Of a stretch of DNA of 64,000 nucleotides, positions 36,476 through 45,974 are shown piece by piece (the stretch's first letter is position 1; every line of letters starts with the position of its first letter). This DNA is from Clostridium uliginosum. GTDB taxonomy: Bacteria > Bacillota > Clostridia > Clostridiales > Clostridiaceae. Where the stretch lies: NCBI RefSeq assembly GCF_900112485.1, contig NZ_FOMG01000016.1, positions 28,132-92,131 on the forward strand, read 5' to 3'. The notes below the pieces were generated by a model, which was given only the letters and a program-made list of their open reading frames with translations, made no database searches and was not told where the DNA came from. The position numbers and the translations under genes are program-made.

Positions 36476-37255
36476 ATGAATGATAATACATTCCTTGCAT
36501 TACTTCTATCTTTTTTTGCAGGGATATCTACAGTTTTAGGAGCTATTATAGTTCTATTTTCAAAGAAAAAAAGTGATAAAACCATAACTTTTGCATTAGG
36601 ATTTTCAGCTGGTGTAATGATTTGTGTATCTTTTACAGATTTATTTCCACATGCTGAAGAAACTTTAGTTCATTACTACGGAAACATATATGGTGTATTG
36701 TTAACAATATTTTATATGTTAACTGGTGTTATATTTGCTATGCTAATTGATAAATTTGTACCTCATGAACCTAAAAGTAGAGAAGATCATGATAATAAAC
36801 ATTTAGACCTTTTTAGAGTTGGATTTGTATCTATGATTGCAATTACACTACATAATTTCCCTGAAGGTATTGCAACATTCATGTCTGGTTATCAAGATAT
36901 AACTCTTGGAGTATCTATAGCTGTAGCAATAGCTCTGCATAATATACCTGAAGGTATTGCAGTTGCTATGCCAATTTATTATTCAACTGGAAGCAGAAAA
37001 AAGGCTTTTAAGTATACATTATATTCTGGTCTTTCAGAGCCACTTGGAGCTCTTATTGCCTTTTTAATTTTAAAACCATTTATAAATGACTTTCTTCTTG
37101 GATTAATTTTTGCTTTTGTTATGGGAATAATGTTATATATATCCTTTGAAGAATTAATCCCCTCTTCACGTCAATATGGATACAATAATTTATCATTATA
37201 TTCAATATTTTTAGGAATATGTATTATGCCCCTAACCCATATATTTTTAAAATAG
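36476..37255 (+). CDS. zupT: ZIP-family metal importer
   Basis: This 259-residue protein has eight predicted membrane helices. Metal-binding motifs HNFPEG (helix IV, near 130) and HNIPEG (helix V, near 160) are the ZupT/ZIP signature. The short loop between helices III and IV is acidic and His-containing (HEPKSREDHDNKH). It imports Zn and other divalent metals. ATG follows AGAGGTG. It is a single gene on the plus strand. Its placement a few kilobases from two metal exporters may be chance. Confidence 0.93.
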   Translation: MNDNTFLALLLSFFAGISTVLGAIIVLFSKKKSDKTITFALGFSAGVMICVSFTDLFPHAEETLVHYYGNIYGVLLTIFYMLTGVIFAMLIDKFVPHEPKSREDHDNKHLDLFRVGFVSMIAITLHNFPEGIATFMSGYQDITLGVSIAVAIALHNIPEGIAVAMPIYYSTGSRKKAFKYTLYSGLSEPLGALIAFLILKPFINDFLLGLIFAFVMGIMLYISFEELIPSSRQYGYNNLSLYSIFLGICIMPLTHIFLK

Positions 37256-37256
37256 C

Positions 37257-37384
37257 CTAAAAATAAATAATTAGTTAGTAGTAATATACTGCATCAACAA
37301 AGGTAGCTAATAACAACATTAACTACCTTCTCCAGTTCGAAAATTTCTAATAATCTTTGAATATTTATTTATTTTACAATGATT
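37257..37384. repeat. F7 repeat, diverged
   Basis: AATAAATAATTAGTTAGTAG, ATACTGCATC, TTAACTACCTTCTCCAGTTC and TTTATTTATTTTACAATGAT follow the F7 order. It starts at the zupT stop. Confidence 0.55.
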
Positions 37385-37432
37385 TATTTATACTTATTAC
37401 GCTCTAAAAAGGTTTCATTTTAAGTTAGGCAC

Positions 37433-37586
37433 ATTAAAATAAATAACACGTCAGTATGCTAGTCTATTTTGTGTCATACTGCGTCGGTAAAATCATCCCA
37501 TAGCCTGCTATTAGATGATTTCATCTCCTTGTCTGACGCCAAAACATACGTCGCATCTTTGACTTGTTATTTTCTTTAATATGCCT
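37433..37586. repeat. F1 repeat, inverted orientation
   Basis: GGCACATTAAAATAAATAAC ... GTTATTTTCTTTAATATGCC, with CTATTTTGTGTCATACTGCG first and CATACGTCGCATCTTTGAC second, the reverse of 36075. Confidence 0.85.
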
Positions 37587-37600
37587 TATAGAAATCAAAA

Positions 37601-37876
37601 AGGATCTGTTTCATAAAATACAAATCATTTAATGGTATTATGTATATTCAAAAAAATAGAAATAACATTTGTGAAAGAAGCATTGAAAAATAAGCTTAGA
37701 GTTTCTTCATTTGAAGTTGTTCCATAAATGATTGTCCTAATGCATATTAGGAGCAATCTTTTATGGGTACAACTTTAAATGTTAGAAACTCTTAGCGAAA
37801 TTTTTCTAGTCTTCTTAAATAAATGTTATTTCTATTTTTTTATTATTACTTCACCTAATAATTCTAAGATAGCCCC
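37601..37876. repeat. F4 palindromic repeat, complete copy
   Basis: AGGATCTGTTTCATAAAATA to ATTCTAAGATAGCCCC. The core is nearly the same as 25781-26059, with tip CCTAATGCATATTAGG. It ends 14 bases before the DUF4931 stop. Confidence 0.88.
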
Positions 37877-37889
37877 TTTTTATAAATTA

Positions 37890-38663
37890 TTACTGAAAAT
37901 ATAATTCTTTTAATTTTTTTGCTATATGAACTAAACTATTTGATATCTGTTTTAGTGAATATCCTAATAATAATGGTGATGTTGTAAATCTTGGAGTAAC
38001 CTTACATATAATTTTCCCATTCCAATGATAGAAAAAAAGATTAAAACTATCACACTTAGCAAAATAGTTATTTAGTATATAATGAACTATTTTTCTAACT
38101 CCATTTGAAAGCTCATTTAGTGAATTTAAATCATCATCTATTATTACATTAAATTCACTGAATCCATTTATTGGTTGATCTGATAAATTCACAATGCAAG
38201 ATCTACTTCTGTATATCTCTACCCCATCAAAATATTTTTGATTAAGGTTTTCTCTGTAATCTATACTCTTTAATCCTACAATTTGCATATGTGCATGTTT
38301 TATGCTCCCACCAGAATTAGGACCATGATTTTTATAAAATATTACAGATTTATATTCATCATTTTCTTCTAATTTAAGCCAATGCTTTACCCCAAACCTA
38401 ATTAAATTCTCCATATATTCTGGACTGTACTCACCCATACCAATTTCACAACTACAAGTTTCTATAATTACTAGTTGCAGTGTATCCTGTAATGTTGGAT
38501 ACTTATTTTTTAATAATATAAATGATCCCTTTTCATCAATAACACCTTCAAGTTCAGCTCTATTACAAAATGGACATTGTGTATCGTTATTCCTAAAATT
38601 ATTAGGCTTTTCCTTACCGATATCATTTAAAAACACTATATATTCATCTTTATTGTTATCCAT
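37890..38663 (-). CDS. HIT-superfamily protein, galactose-1-phosphate uridylyltransferase-like (DUF4931)
   Basis: 257 residues. CPFC (near 30-33) is half of a zinc site. HAHMQIVG near 119 is the HxHxQ nucleotidyl-transfer motif of GalT-like HIT proteins, preceded by FYKNHGPNSGGSIKHAH. The C-terminal half repeats a smaller HIT-like fold (FNLFFYHWNGKIICKVTPRF). It is shorter than true GalT and lacks most of its sugar-binding pieces, which fits the DUF4931 group of unknown substrate. ATG follows GTAGGTG. It is a single gene between F4 and F1 elements. Confidence 0.75.
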   Translation of the reverse strand: MDNNKDEYIVFLNDIGKEKPNNFRNNDTQCPFCNRAELEGVIDEKGSFILLKNKYPTLQDTLQLVIIETCSCEIGMGEYSPEYMENLIRFGVKHWLKLEENDEYKSVIFYKNHGPNSGGSIKHAHMQIVGLKSIDYRENLNQKYFDGVEIYRSRSCIVNLSDQPINGFSEFNVIIDDDLNSLNELSNGVRKIVHYILNNYFAKCDSFNLFFYHWNGKIICKVTPRFTTSPLLLGYSLKQISNSLVHIAKKLKELYFQ

Positions 38664-38703
38664 ACATTCACCTACAATCTTTTATACTACAACTATTTTC
38701 CTT

Positions 38704-38928
38704 AAGGCACATGAAATAAAATAATAGACCAAAGATGCGTCGTATATTTAGTCTTAAGATAAGTTCAACTAAATTCATCTAGAGTGTAAAACTCCACCTG
38801 AAAAATTTCACTTTATGTAAGACAAGGAGGCAAGTTCAGTTAATAGCGAGCTATTAGCTGAATTTGCCGACACAGTATTACGCAAAATATACAGGCATAC
38901 TGGTCTATTATTTTTTTGAATGTGCCTA
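38704..38928. repeat. F1 palindromic repeat, long copy
   Basis: AAGGCACATGAAATAAAATA ... TATTTTTTTGAATGTGCC. Between the arms there is an extra segment (38750-38815) with AAGTTCAACTAAATTCATCT, then the usual GACAAGGAGGCAAGTTCAGT and AATAGCGAGCTATT. Confidence 0.88.
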
Positions 38929-39024
38929 ATTACATAACTAAGGTATATTCAAACAATCATATTATTAATTATATTCTATTTTATGAAAACTTACAATTTC
39001 AGAATTATATATTATTAAATTTAA

Positions 39025-39249
39025 CTCTATGTTTTTAAAGAGTGTTGATATTGTTATATAATAGCGAACTGGCATTGAAATTTACTTTGTAGAACTCTTA
39101 ATGAAGATTTGTACTATTAATTGCTTGTTACAATCTGTGATTGGGAGCATGCATTAATAGGACTAATATTCATTTTAGAGTTTTCAAAGTGAATTTCACC
39201 GTCCATGAGCTTTATATAACAATATTAACAGAATTTTAAAACAGCACCT
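39025..39249. repeat. F2 palindromic repeat
   Basis: CTCTATGTTTTTAAAGAGTG to TTTTAAAACAGCACC, with the short hairpin GCTTGTTACAATC ... GATTGGGAGCATGC. It ends about 15 bases past the GH13 gene stop. Confidence 0.88.
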
Positions 39250-39263
39250 GAATTTATATATTT

Positions 39264-40607
39264 TTAACTTAATTTTGTTATTATCTTTGAAGAAAATGGT
39301 GCAACAACTAATTTTATTTTTCCACCATCAATTATTTCTTCATTACTATCTAATAAGTCTTTTCCTGTGTTAAATGGTAACACAAATTCTAGATTGCTCT
39401 CTTTATCAGATAAATTTAATACTATAAATACTTCTTCATCTTCATACTCTCTACAATATATAAACTGTTCATTTTTTACTAATACCTGTTTATAAGTTCC
39501 ATATTTTAAAGCTTTACTTTCACTTCTAATTTTAGATAATTTCTTAATTAACTCAAATAACTTATCATTAGGCTTAGTAATATTATCTAGATCTAATTCT
39601 GGTCTTAAAGGTTCATCAGTATTATTTCCTTTAACACCTTCTATTCCCCACTCACTTCCATAATAAATAGATGGCACTCCAGGCATTGTAAACAATAAAG
39701 TGTGTACATTATATATATATTCTGGAATCTTCAAAATACTTACTATTCTATTCACATCATGATTATCAACAAAATTATATAAACATAAATCTTTATATAT
39801 TCCATTCTCTCCAAATAGTCTATTTAGTGAATATGCTATTTCAAAATAGTTTTTATCATTATGACTAGAAAAATTTCCTTTATAACACTCATAATTAGTT
39901 ACAGAATCTAAGCTTTCTTTATTTGCCCATCTAGTATAATCCCCATGAATTACTTCTCCCATAATCCAAAAGTCTTTCTTTTTATCATCTGTAAACTTCT
40001 TTAATTTCTTAAAAAACTCAAAATCAATGCTATCAGCTGCATCTAATCTTAATCCATCAATATCAAATTCATCTATCCACATACCTACAGCATATAATAA
40101 ATGATCTAGAACTTCTGTATTATTTAAATTAAGTTTAACAAGATCATAGCACCCGTTCCAACCCTCATAACTGAAATCATCACCCATTGGACTTTTATTA
40201 TTAAAATTAATATTAACAAACCAATCGCAATACTTTGAATCTCGTCCATGCTCCTTAATGTCTTTAAACGCCCAAAAATCTCTTCCTACATGATTAAAAA
40301 CTCCATCTAATATAATTTTTATATCATTTTCATGTAATTTATCACATATCTCTTTAAAGTCATCATTATTTCCAAGTCTTTTGTCAATCTTACAATAATC
40401 CTTAGTATCATATCCATGATTAGTAGACTCAAAAATCGGTCCTAAATAAAGTGCATTTATTCCCATTGATTTCAAATGAGGTATCCACTCTTCTATTTTT
40501 TTCAACTTGTTTGCTATTTGTGAAGTTAAATTATTTTGTCCTAATACTCCACAAAAACCAAGTGGAAAAATTTGATAAAATATGCTTTCTCTAATCCATG
40601 TATTCAT
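39264..40607 (-). CDS. GH13 alpha-glycosidase (alpha-amylase / cyclomaltodextrinase-like)
   Basis: 447 residues. The (beta/alpha)8 barrel has all GH13 regions: DGVFNHVG (I), DGLRLDAAD (II, nucleophile near 189), IMGEVIHG (III, acid Glu near 218) and FVDNHDVNR (IV, near 282). LYLGPIFESTNHGYDT is also typical. No signal peptide, so it is intracellular. The N-terminal extra domain of neopullulanases is missing, and a small beta domain ends the protein. It likely degrades maltodextrins taken up by the cell. ATG follows AAGGGGGAG. No sugar transporter or regulator adjoins it. Confidence 0.92.
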   Translation of the reverse strand: MNTWIRESIFYQIFPLGFCGVLGQNNLTSQIANKLKKIEEWIPHLKSMGINALYLGPIFESTNHGYDTKDYCKIDKRLGNNDDFKEICDKLHENDIKIILDGVFNHVGRDFWAFKDIKEHGRDSKYCDWFVNINFNNKSPMGDDFSYEGWNGCYDLVKLNLNNTEVLDHLLYAVGMWIDEFDIDGLRLDAADSIDFEFFKKLKKFTDDKKKDFWIMGEVIHGDYTRWANKESLDSVTNYECYKGNFSSHNDKNYFEIAYSLNRLFGENGIYKDLCLYNFVDNHDVNRIVSILKIPEYIYNVHTLLFTMPGVPSIYYGSEWGIEGVKGNNTDEPLRPELDLDNITKPNDKLFELIKKLSKIRSESKALKYGTYKQVLVKNEQFIYCREYEDEEVFIVLNLSDKESNLEFVLPFNTGKDLLDSNEEIIDGGKIKLVVAPFSSKIITKLS

Positions 40608-40859
40608 AAATACTCCCCCTTTTAATTCATTATATTACATTTTTATACAATAACGATATTTATAGTAATAATTCTTTTAAGATTACCTACGCCTTGCCTT
40701 CCATATGCTTTTAAATACACGTTCTAGAGCTAATTTGGAAATTATGAAAATAATAAGAACTTATTAAGATAAAAATAACATAATCTCATTCTTTTCTAAT
40801 ATTCTTCTATGTTATAATATACAAGAAATGATACTTTTATTAGTTTTACTTAATTTCAA

Positions 40860-40898
40860 GGCTCTGTTTTAAAACCGTGTTGATATTAAAACAGAGCC
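40860..40898. repeat. F2 minimal element (39 bases)
   Basis: GGCTCTGTTTTAAAACCGTG, then TTGATATTAAAACAGAGCC. It consists of little more than the two ends, with the interior gone. A second minimal copy lies just past the next gene. Confidence 0.8.
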
Positions 40899-40922
40899 AA
40901 TTTCAAAAAAATATTAAAAATG

Positions 40923-40981
40923 AATATAGTATAGTTTAAGCATCTTCAAAAAAATAACTAATCAATACTCTATACTATATA
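40923..40981. repeat. Inverted repeat in the leader of the DUF1002 gene
   Basis: ATATAGTATAG and CTATACTATAT lie 37 bases apart and enclose an F7 end (CATCTTCAAAAAAATAACTA). The hairpin ends 5 bases before the ribosome binding site. Confidence 0.5.
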
Positions 40982-40999
40982 TTAAAAGGAGATTAAAAA

Positions 41000-41893
41000 A
41001 TGAAAATTAAACCGAAAATCAAAAACATTATAACTAAATCATTAGTTATTTTTATGGCACTTAGTATGTTCTTAAGCATAAGCCCTAGTACCACTGCTTT
41101 TGCAGATTCATTTAAGGTTGTTACTTTAGGTGGAGATTTAACTAAGCAACAAAAGGATGAAATGCTAACATATTTTAAAGTTACTAAAAACGATGCAAAC
41201 ATCTTAGAAATTACCACTGATGAAGAACAAAAATATCTAGGAAATGTTGCTTCTAAAGCACAACTTGGCAATAAATCTATCTCATGTTCTTATGTAGAAC
41301 CTACAAGTAAAGGTGGACTAGTTATTTCTACTAATAACCTTACTTGGGTTACTGAATCAATGATTAGAAATGCTTTAATTACGGCTGGAATTGAAAACGC
41401 AAATGTAACAGCTTCTGCACCATTTAAGGTATCTGGAACTGCTGCTCTTACAGGAATTTTAAAAGGATTTGAAAATAGTTCTGCTGGTAAAAAAATTGAT
41501 GAAAATAAAAAAGAAGCAGCAAATGAAGAATTAGTAGTCACTGGTAATATGGGAGATAAAATAGGACAAGATCAAGCTGCTAAATTAATAAATGATGTGA
41601 AAAAAGATGTTATTAAAGAAAAACCAAAAACTGAAAATGATATACAAAAAATAGTTGATAAAGCTACTAAGGAATATAAGGTTAATCTTAGTGATGAAGA
41701 TAAAGCAAGCATTAATTCTTTAATGGGAAAAATAAATAAATTAGATATTAATTATAGTAAAATTAAAGATCAGTTAAATGATGCTGCTAGTAAATTAAAA
41801 GAACAATTGAATAGTAAAGAGGCAAAAGGATTTTTTGCTAAAATAGGAGGATTTTTCTCTGATTTATTTGATTCAATAGGAAACTTATTCTAA
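41000..41893 (+). CDS. Secreted DUF1002 (YpuA-like) protein
   Basis: 297 residues. The signal peptide (SLVIFMALSMFLSISPSTTA and FA|DSF) is followed by the DUF1002 domain: VVTLGGDLTKQQKDEMLTYF (38-57), LGNKSISCSYVEPTSKGGL, and ASAPFKVSGTAALTGILKGF. The second half is a charged helical region with a KINKLDINYSKIKDQL coiled coil and a final GFFSDLFDSIGNLF amphipathic helix. These proteins are common in sporulating Firmicutes and of unknown function, likely at the envelope. AAAGGAG precedes ATG. It is flanked by two minimal F2 elements. Confidence 0.85.
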   Translation: MKIKPKIKNIITKSLVIFMALSMFLSISPSTTAFADSFKVVTLGGDLTKQQKDEMLTYFKVTKNDANILEITTDEEQKYLGNVASKAQLGNKSISCSYVEPTSKGGLVISTNNLTWVTESMIRNALITAGIENANVTASAPFKVSGTAALTGILKGFENSSAGKKIDENKKEAANEELVVTGNMGDKIGQDQAAKLINDVKKDVIKEKPKTENDIQKIVDKATKEYKVNLSDEDKASINSLMGKINKLDINYSKIKDQLNDAASKLKEQLNSKEAKGFFAKIGGFFSDLFDSIGNLF

Positions 41894-41915
41894 AAATAAG
41901 CCTTATTAAAGTTAC

Positions 41916-41953
41916 GATCTGTTTTAAAACCGTGTTGATATTAAAACAAAACC
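41916..41953. repeat. F2 minimal element
   Basis: GATCTGTTTTAAAACCGTGT-TGATATTAAAACAAAACC. The same deletion structure as 40860-40898, in the same orientation, on the other side of the DUF1002 gene. Confidence 0.75.
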
Positions 41954-42022
41954 AAAATTAAATATAATACATTTGAAATAAAACAACTTATAAATACAGG
42001 ATATATAGTTTTAAAAACAAAC

Positions 42023-42100
42023 TAAGGCACGTGAAAGAAAATAATAGACCAAAGATACATAAATAAACATACTGGTCTATTATTTTTTTGAATGTGCCTA
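42023..42100. repeat. F1 short hairpin copy
   Basis: AAGGCACGTGAAAGAAAATA-ATAGACC and GGTCTATTATTTTTTTGAAT-GTGCC form one long stem with a small loop. Confidence 0.85.
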
Positions 42101-42195
42101 ATATCCTGTATTTTTTTGTTTATCTTTATATATATGTATATTATAATATTACTATATGTAAATGACTAAACTTAATTATTAAAGGAGATATTATT

Positions 42196-42594
42196 ATGAA
42201 TTCATGGTCTGATCGTTATTCCATAGATGTGGAACTTATTGATACACAACATAAAAAACTTTTTGAAATTTTAGATAGATCTTATGATTTATTATTGAAT
42301 AAATTTCAATTGGACAAGTATGATAAAATTATTGAAATTTTAACTGAACTTAAAGATTATACTGTTTATCATTTTAAGTGTGAAGAGGAATATCAATTAT
42401 CTATAGGATACACAAAATTTCTTTCTCACAAAATAATTCATGATGGCTTTATAAAACGTCTAGAAGAAGTAAATCTTTCTGAAATAGATCAAGATCAAGA
42501 TGAATACCTAAAAGAACTACTTGATTTTGTTCAAAAGTGGATCGTTGAACATATCCTAGGTGTAGATAAAGAAATACCGAATAATATAAAATAA
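42196..42594 (+). CDS. Bacteriohemerythrin
   Basis: 132 residues. The di-iron ligand pattern is complete: His in DTQHKKLFEIL, then YHFKCEEEY (His and Glu), LSHKIIHDGF and VEHILGVDKE. It reversibly binds O2 in a four-helix bundle; in anaerobes it may sense or scavenge oxygen. ATG follows AAAGGAGAT. It is a single gene. Confidence 0.93.
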   Translation: MNSWSDRYSIDVELIDTQHKKLFEILDRSYDLLLNKFQLDKYDKIIEILTELKDYTVYHFKCEEEYQLSIGYTKFLSHKIIHDGFIKRLEEVNLSEIDQDQDEYLKELLDFVQKWIVEHILGVDKEIPNNIK

Positions 42595-42614
42595 TAATAA
42601 TAATATATATACTA

Positions 42615-42835
42615 AAGAAACAGGACAAATATTACTCCATAAGCTATGAAAATCATGCTAAATATTTCTAATATTTAAAGTTGCACTCAAAACAGTTTGC
42701 TCCAAAAACAAGCTTTGTACAAACAATTTTGGAACAACTTCAAATAAAGAAATACTAAGCACAATTTTCAATGTTTATCTCGTAATTATTTGTCCTGTTT
42801 TTGGTTTTCATATTTTTGGGGCTGTCTCAGAATTA
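42615..42835. repeat. F5 palindromic repeat with GGGGCTGTCTCAGAATTA end
   Basis: AAGAAACAGGACAAATATTA ... AATTATTTGTCCTGTTTTTG are inverted arms. The core AAAGTTGCACTCAAAACAGT ... ATTTTGGAACAACTT is the shared hairpin in reverse. The outer right end equals that of F4. Confidence 0.82.
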
Positions 42836-42880
42836 GGCACATGAAAGAAAATAACAAGTCCAAGATGCGATATATAGAAA
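42834..42880. repeat. F1 left-half fragment
   Basis: TAGGCACATGAAAGAAAATA-ACAAGTCCAAGATGCG, directly joined to the end of the F5 repeat. No right arm. The rest up to the CorC gene holds its promoter and GGGAGGG site. Confidence 0.6.
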
Positions 42881-43070
42881 ATAATTCTAATATACTTACT
42901 GAGGAGATAATAAAAGGAGTACTCTATGCATTATTTACAGTTGAGGGCTAATTTTAGTTGAATATAAGTTGAATATAAGTTAATTATATATGTTATAATG
43001 ATAATTATTATTTAAACTAATATTAAGTAACAGAAGATATATGATAACTTGGGAGGGAAACAATTAATAA

Positions 43071-44366
43071 ATGATTATTCTAATAAATATTATTATTATA
43101 TTTTTACTTGTTTTTATGAATGGCTTTTTCGTTGCCACAGAGTTTGCAATGGTAAAAGTACGAAAGTCTAGAATAGAAACATTAGCACTTGAAGGAAATA
43201 GAACTGCAAAAAATACTTTAAAGGTTGTTAGAGATTTAAATTCCTATTTATCTGCTTGTCAATTAGGAATAACTTTAGCATCTTTAGGATTAGGATGGGT
43301 AGGCGAACCTGCTGTTTCAAAGATGATAACACCACTGCTTAATCTATTTCATCTGTCAGAGAATATGATACACTCTATTTCATTTGTTTTAGGATTTGCA
43401 ATTATAACTGCTTTTCATATTGTACTTGGAGAGTTAGCTCCTAAATCATTAGCAATTATAAGTGCAGAAAAGATAGCCATGTATACAGCTTTACCGCTCA
43501 TAATGTTTTATAATGTAACTTATCCAATAATGTGGTCTTTTAATCATGCTACTAATTTAGTTTTAAAACTATTTGGAATTTCACAAGTTCAGGAACATGA
43601 ATCTGCTCATACTGATGAAGAAATAAAACTATTGGTTGAAGATAGCTATAAGCATGGTTTAATAGATAAAACCGAATTAACTTTTGTAGATAATATATTT
43701 GATTTTTCTGAGAAAACTGTAAAAGAAATAATGATGCCTCGTACTGATATGGCGTGTATCTTTATTGAAGATTCTTTTGATGAGATTATAGCATTTGCCT
43801 TAGAAGAACAGCTAACTAGATATCCAGTATGCAAGGATGGCAAAGATAATATTATTGGTTTTATACACATTAAGGATTTATATAAACAGAAAATCGAGGG
43901 TAACAACCAAAATATAGAAGATATTATTCGTGAAATTAAATTTGTTCCGGAATCAATGTCAATAAGTGAATTATTAAAGGTATTTAAGAAAGAAAAAGCA
44001 CAAATGGCGATAATTATTGATGAATACGGTGGAACATCTGGATTAGTAACAAATGAAGATATTTTGGAAGAGATAGTCGGTGAAATTCAAGATGAGTTTG
44101 ATGAAGAAGGCGATGAAATTAATAAAACAGAAGATGGTAATTACATTGTAGATGGAAAAGTTATCATTGAAGATATTAATGAACTTCTAAATATTGAAAT
44201 TGATTCTGAAAATATTGACACTATTGGTGGATGGATTTATTCACAGTTAAAGTCTTATCCACAAGTTAATGAGAAAGTTACTTATGGAGATTATGAATTT
44301 ATCATATCAAAATGTGACAGAAAAAGAATAAGCAAAGTATCAATTAAAAAATTATCTGAAAAATAG
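43071..44366 (+). CDS. CNNM/CorC-type (HlyC/CorC) membrane protein
   Basis: This 431-residue protein has a DUF21/CNNM membrane domain (1-190; three or four spans; ACQLGITLASLGLGWVGEPA and HIVLGELAPKSLAI). A CBS pair follows (MMPRTDMACIFIED, GFIHIKDLYK and IIIDEYGGTSGLVTNEDILEE) and a C-terminal CorC_HlyC domain (GNYIVDGKVIIEDINELLNI). CNNM proteins move Mg or Co or regulate Mg balance. Many spore formers have such a gene. GGGAGGG precedes ATG, and a strong terminator follows. Confidence 0.9.
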   Translation: MIILINIIIIFLLVFMNGFFVATEFAMVKVRKSRIETLALEGNRTAKNTLKVVRDLNSYLSACQLGITLASLGLGWVGEPAVSKMITPLLNLFHLSENMIHSISFVLGFAIITAFHIVLGELAPKSLAIISAEKIAMYTALPLIMFYNVTYPIMWSFNHATNLVLKLFGISQVQEHESAHTDEEIKLLVEDSYKHGLIDKTELTFVDNIFDFSEKTVKEIMMPRTDMACIFIEDSFDEIIAFALEEQLTRYPVCKDGKDNIIGFIHIKDLYKQKIEGNNQNIEDIIREIKFVPESMSISELLKVFKKEKAQMAIIIDEYGGTSGLVTNEDILEEIVGEIQDEFDEEGDEINKTEDGNYIVDGKVIIEDINELLNIEIDSENIDTIGGWIYSQLKSYPQVNEKVTYGDYEFIISKCDRKRISKVSIKKLSEK

Positions 44367-44412
44367 TTGAAATAGCTCTTTGGGTTATTATAATAATAGA
44401 TTAATATAATTT

Positions 44413-44456
44413 AAAAGGATACTTAAAGCAACAAAAGCTTTAAGTATCCTTTTTTC
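44413..44456 (+). terminator. Rho-independent terminator of the CorC-type gene
   Basis: AAGGATACTTAAAGC and GCTTTAAGTATCC pair fully around AACAAAA, and TTTTTTC follows. Confidence 0.9.
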
Positions 44457-44528
44457 TGTTTCAAGAAGGTAGTACTATCCACCTATAATTTTTTATTATA
44501 TTTAAACAAAACTAATAAATAAATTTCA

Positions 44529-44672
44529 CTAAGAAACAGAACAAATAATTGCGAGATAAACATTGAAATTTATGCTTAGTATTTCTTTAAGGCAAATGAA
44601 AGAAAGTACTTAGTATAATTTTCCTGGTTTATGGACCAATATTTGTCCTGTTTCTGGTTTTGATATTTTTTT
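44529..44672. repeat. F5 repeat, rearranged
   Basis: AAGAAACAGAACAAATAATT at the left and TTTGTCCTGTTTCTGG at the right match F5. The central hairpin is lost, and a F1-like AAGGCAAATGAAAGAAAGTA sits in its place (44591). Confidence 0.6.
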
Positions 44673-44709
44673 ACTAATATAATACATTATGCTAGGTATT
44701 ATTTCTTTA

Positions 44710-44933
44710 TGATATGTTTTAACAAAGTGTTGATATTGTTATATAATAGCGAATTAGCATTGAAATTTACTTTGTAGAACTCTTAATGAATATTTGTACT
44801 ATCAATTGCTTGTCACAATCTGTGATTGGGAGCATGCATTAATAGGACTAATATTCATTTTAGAGTTCTCAAAGTAAATTTCACCGTCCATGAGCTTTAT
44901 ATAACAATATCAACACGATTTTAAAACAAAGCC
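44710..44933. repeat. F2 palindromic repeat
   Basis: GATATGTTTTAACAAAGTGT to CACGATTTTAAAACAAAGCC, with the GCTTGTCACAATC ... GATTGGGAGCATGC tip. It ends 16 bases past the reductase stop. Confidence 0.87.
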
Positions 44934-44948
44934 TTAAATTAAAATATC

Positions 44949-45623
44949 TTATAAATAACTATCAAGATCTATTTGTTTCTTTACTTCATCTAGACCTACT
45001 CTATCAATGTAGTCTCCTAATCTTTCTCTAGACGTAGCATTATTAGCATAAACTTGAATAATATTTTCTACTAAATCAAAAAGCTTATCTTCTGATACGT
45101 TCATTGCAATCTTATCTGCAAGTCTTGGTTTAAGTCCACCTTTTCCACCAATTTGAACTACCCATCCTCTTGCTGAACCAAATAATCCAATATCTTTAAT
45201 ATGATTATCAGCGCAACTGTGTGGACATCCGCTAACACCAATTTTAAATTTATTAGGAAGATTTTTTCCGTGATATAATCCATCTAATTTACTTCCAACG
45301 GAGATTGAATCTTGTATTCCCTTTTTACAAAAAGATGTTCCTGGACATATTTTAACACTTCTAACACATAATCCTACTGCTGCTCCTGGTTTCATTCCTA
45401 AGTCTTTCCATACATTATCAATCTCATCTTCTTTTATTCCTACCATTGCAATACGTTGAGATCCTGTAACTTTTAATGCAGCTACATTATACTTTTCTGC
45501 CACATCTGCAATTGTTCTTAATTGATTAGGAGTTATAAGCCCTGCTGTCAAGTGTGGTGCTATTGCATAAGTTTCTTTATCCCTTTGTAAAACTGCGCCC
45601 TTATCTAACAAATCCTTTTTCAT
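44949..45623 (-). CDS. Small siroheme/4Fe-4S sulfite-nitrite reductase-like protein
   Basis: 224 residues. The N-terminal ferredoxin-like half (APHLTAGLITPNQLRTIADV, AALKVTGSQRIAMVG) is the nitrite/sulfite reductase ferredoxin-like domain. The second half has CPGTSFCKKG and SGCPHSCADN, the four Cys that hold a coupled siroheme and 4Fe-4S cluster. It is far shorter than assimilatory sulfite or nitrite reductases, having only one repeat. Small stand-alone forms of this kind occur in clostridia and methanogens. No electron-transfer subunit adjoins it. ATG follows GGGAGG. Confidence 0.85.
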   Translation of the reverse strand: MKKDLLDKGAVLQRDKETYAIAPHLTAGLITPNQLRTIADVAEKYNVAALKVTGSQRIAMVGIKEDEIDNVWKDLGMKPGAAVGLCVRSVKICPGTSFCKKGIQDSISVGSKLDGLYHGKNLPNKFKIGVSGCPHSCADNHIKDIGLFGSARGWVVQIGGKGGLKPRLADKIAMNVSEDKLFDLVENIIQVYANNATSRERLGDYIDRVGLDEVKKQIDLDSYL

Positions 45624-45974
45624 TTTATGTCCTCCCTAATTTTGATATACCTTATTAAATATATTAAATATCTCTAACTAAATTACTAATAATCTTTAAC
45701 TTATTATTTCATTAAAAATCTCTTAATATATTATATGTTTCTTCTTTAAATCCTATTATAACTTTATATTATGTAATTAAAATAGTTTTTTATAAATACT
45801 ATTTAGTCAATGTTAATAAATAGTATTTATCGTTTATATCTTATCATATTTAATTTTTAGGGTAAACTATTATTTTCTAACATTTTTTCTCTATTAATAA
45901 ACAATCTCTATAAATTTCATATAATATAAATTTAGAACTAATTTTTTTGAATGTGCCCTAGATACAATTTTTTA
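45624..45974. other. A/T-rich gap upstream of the reductase gene
   Basis: No gene. A short F1-type end (TTTTTTTGAATGTGCCCTA, 45939-45960) is present right behind the HD-GYP stop. Promoter boxes are not clear enough to call. Confidence 0.4.
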
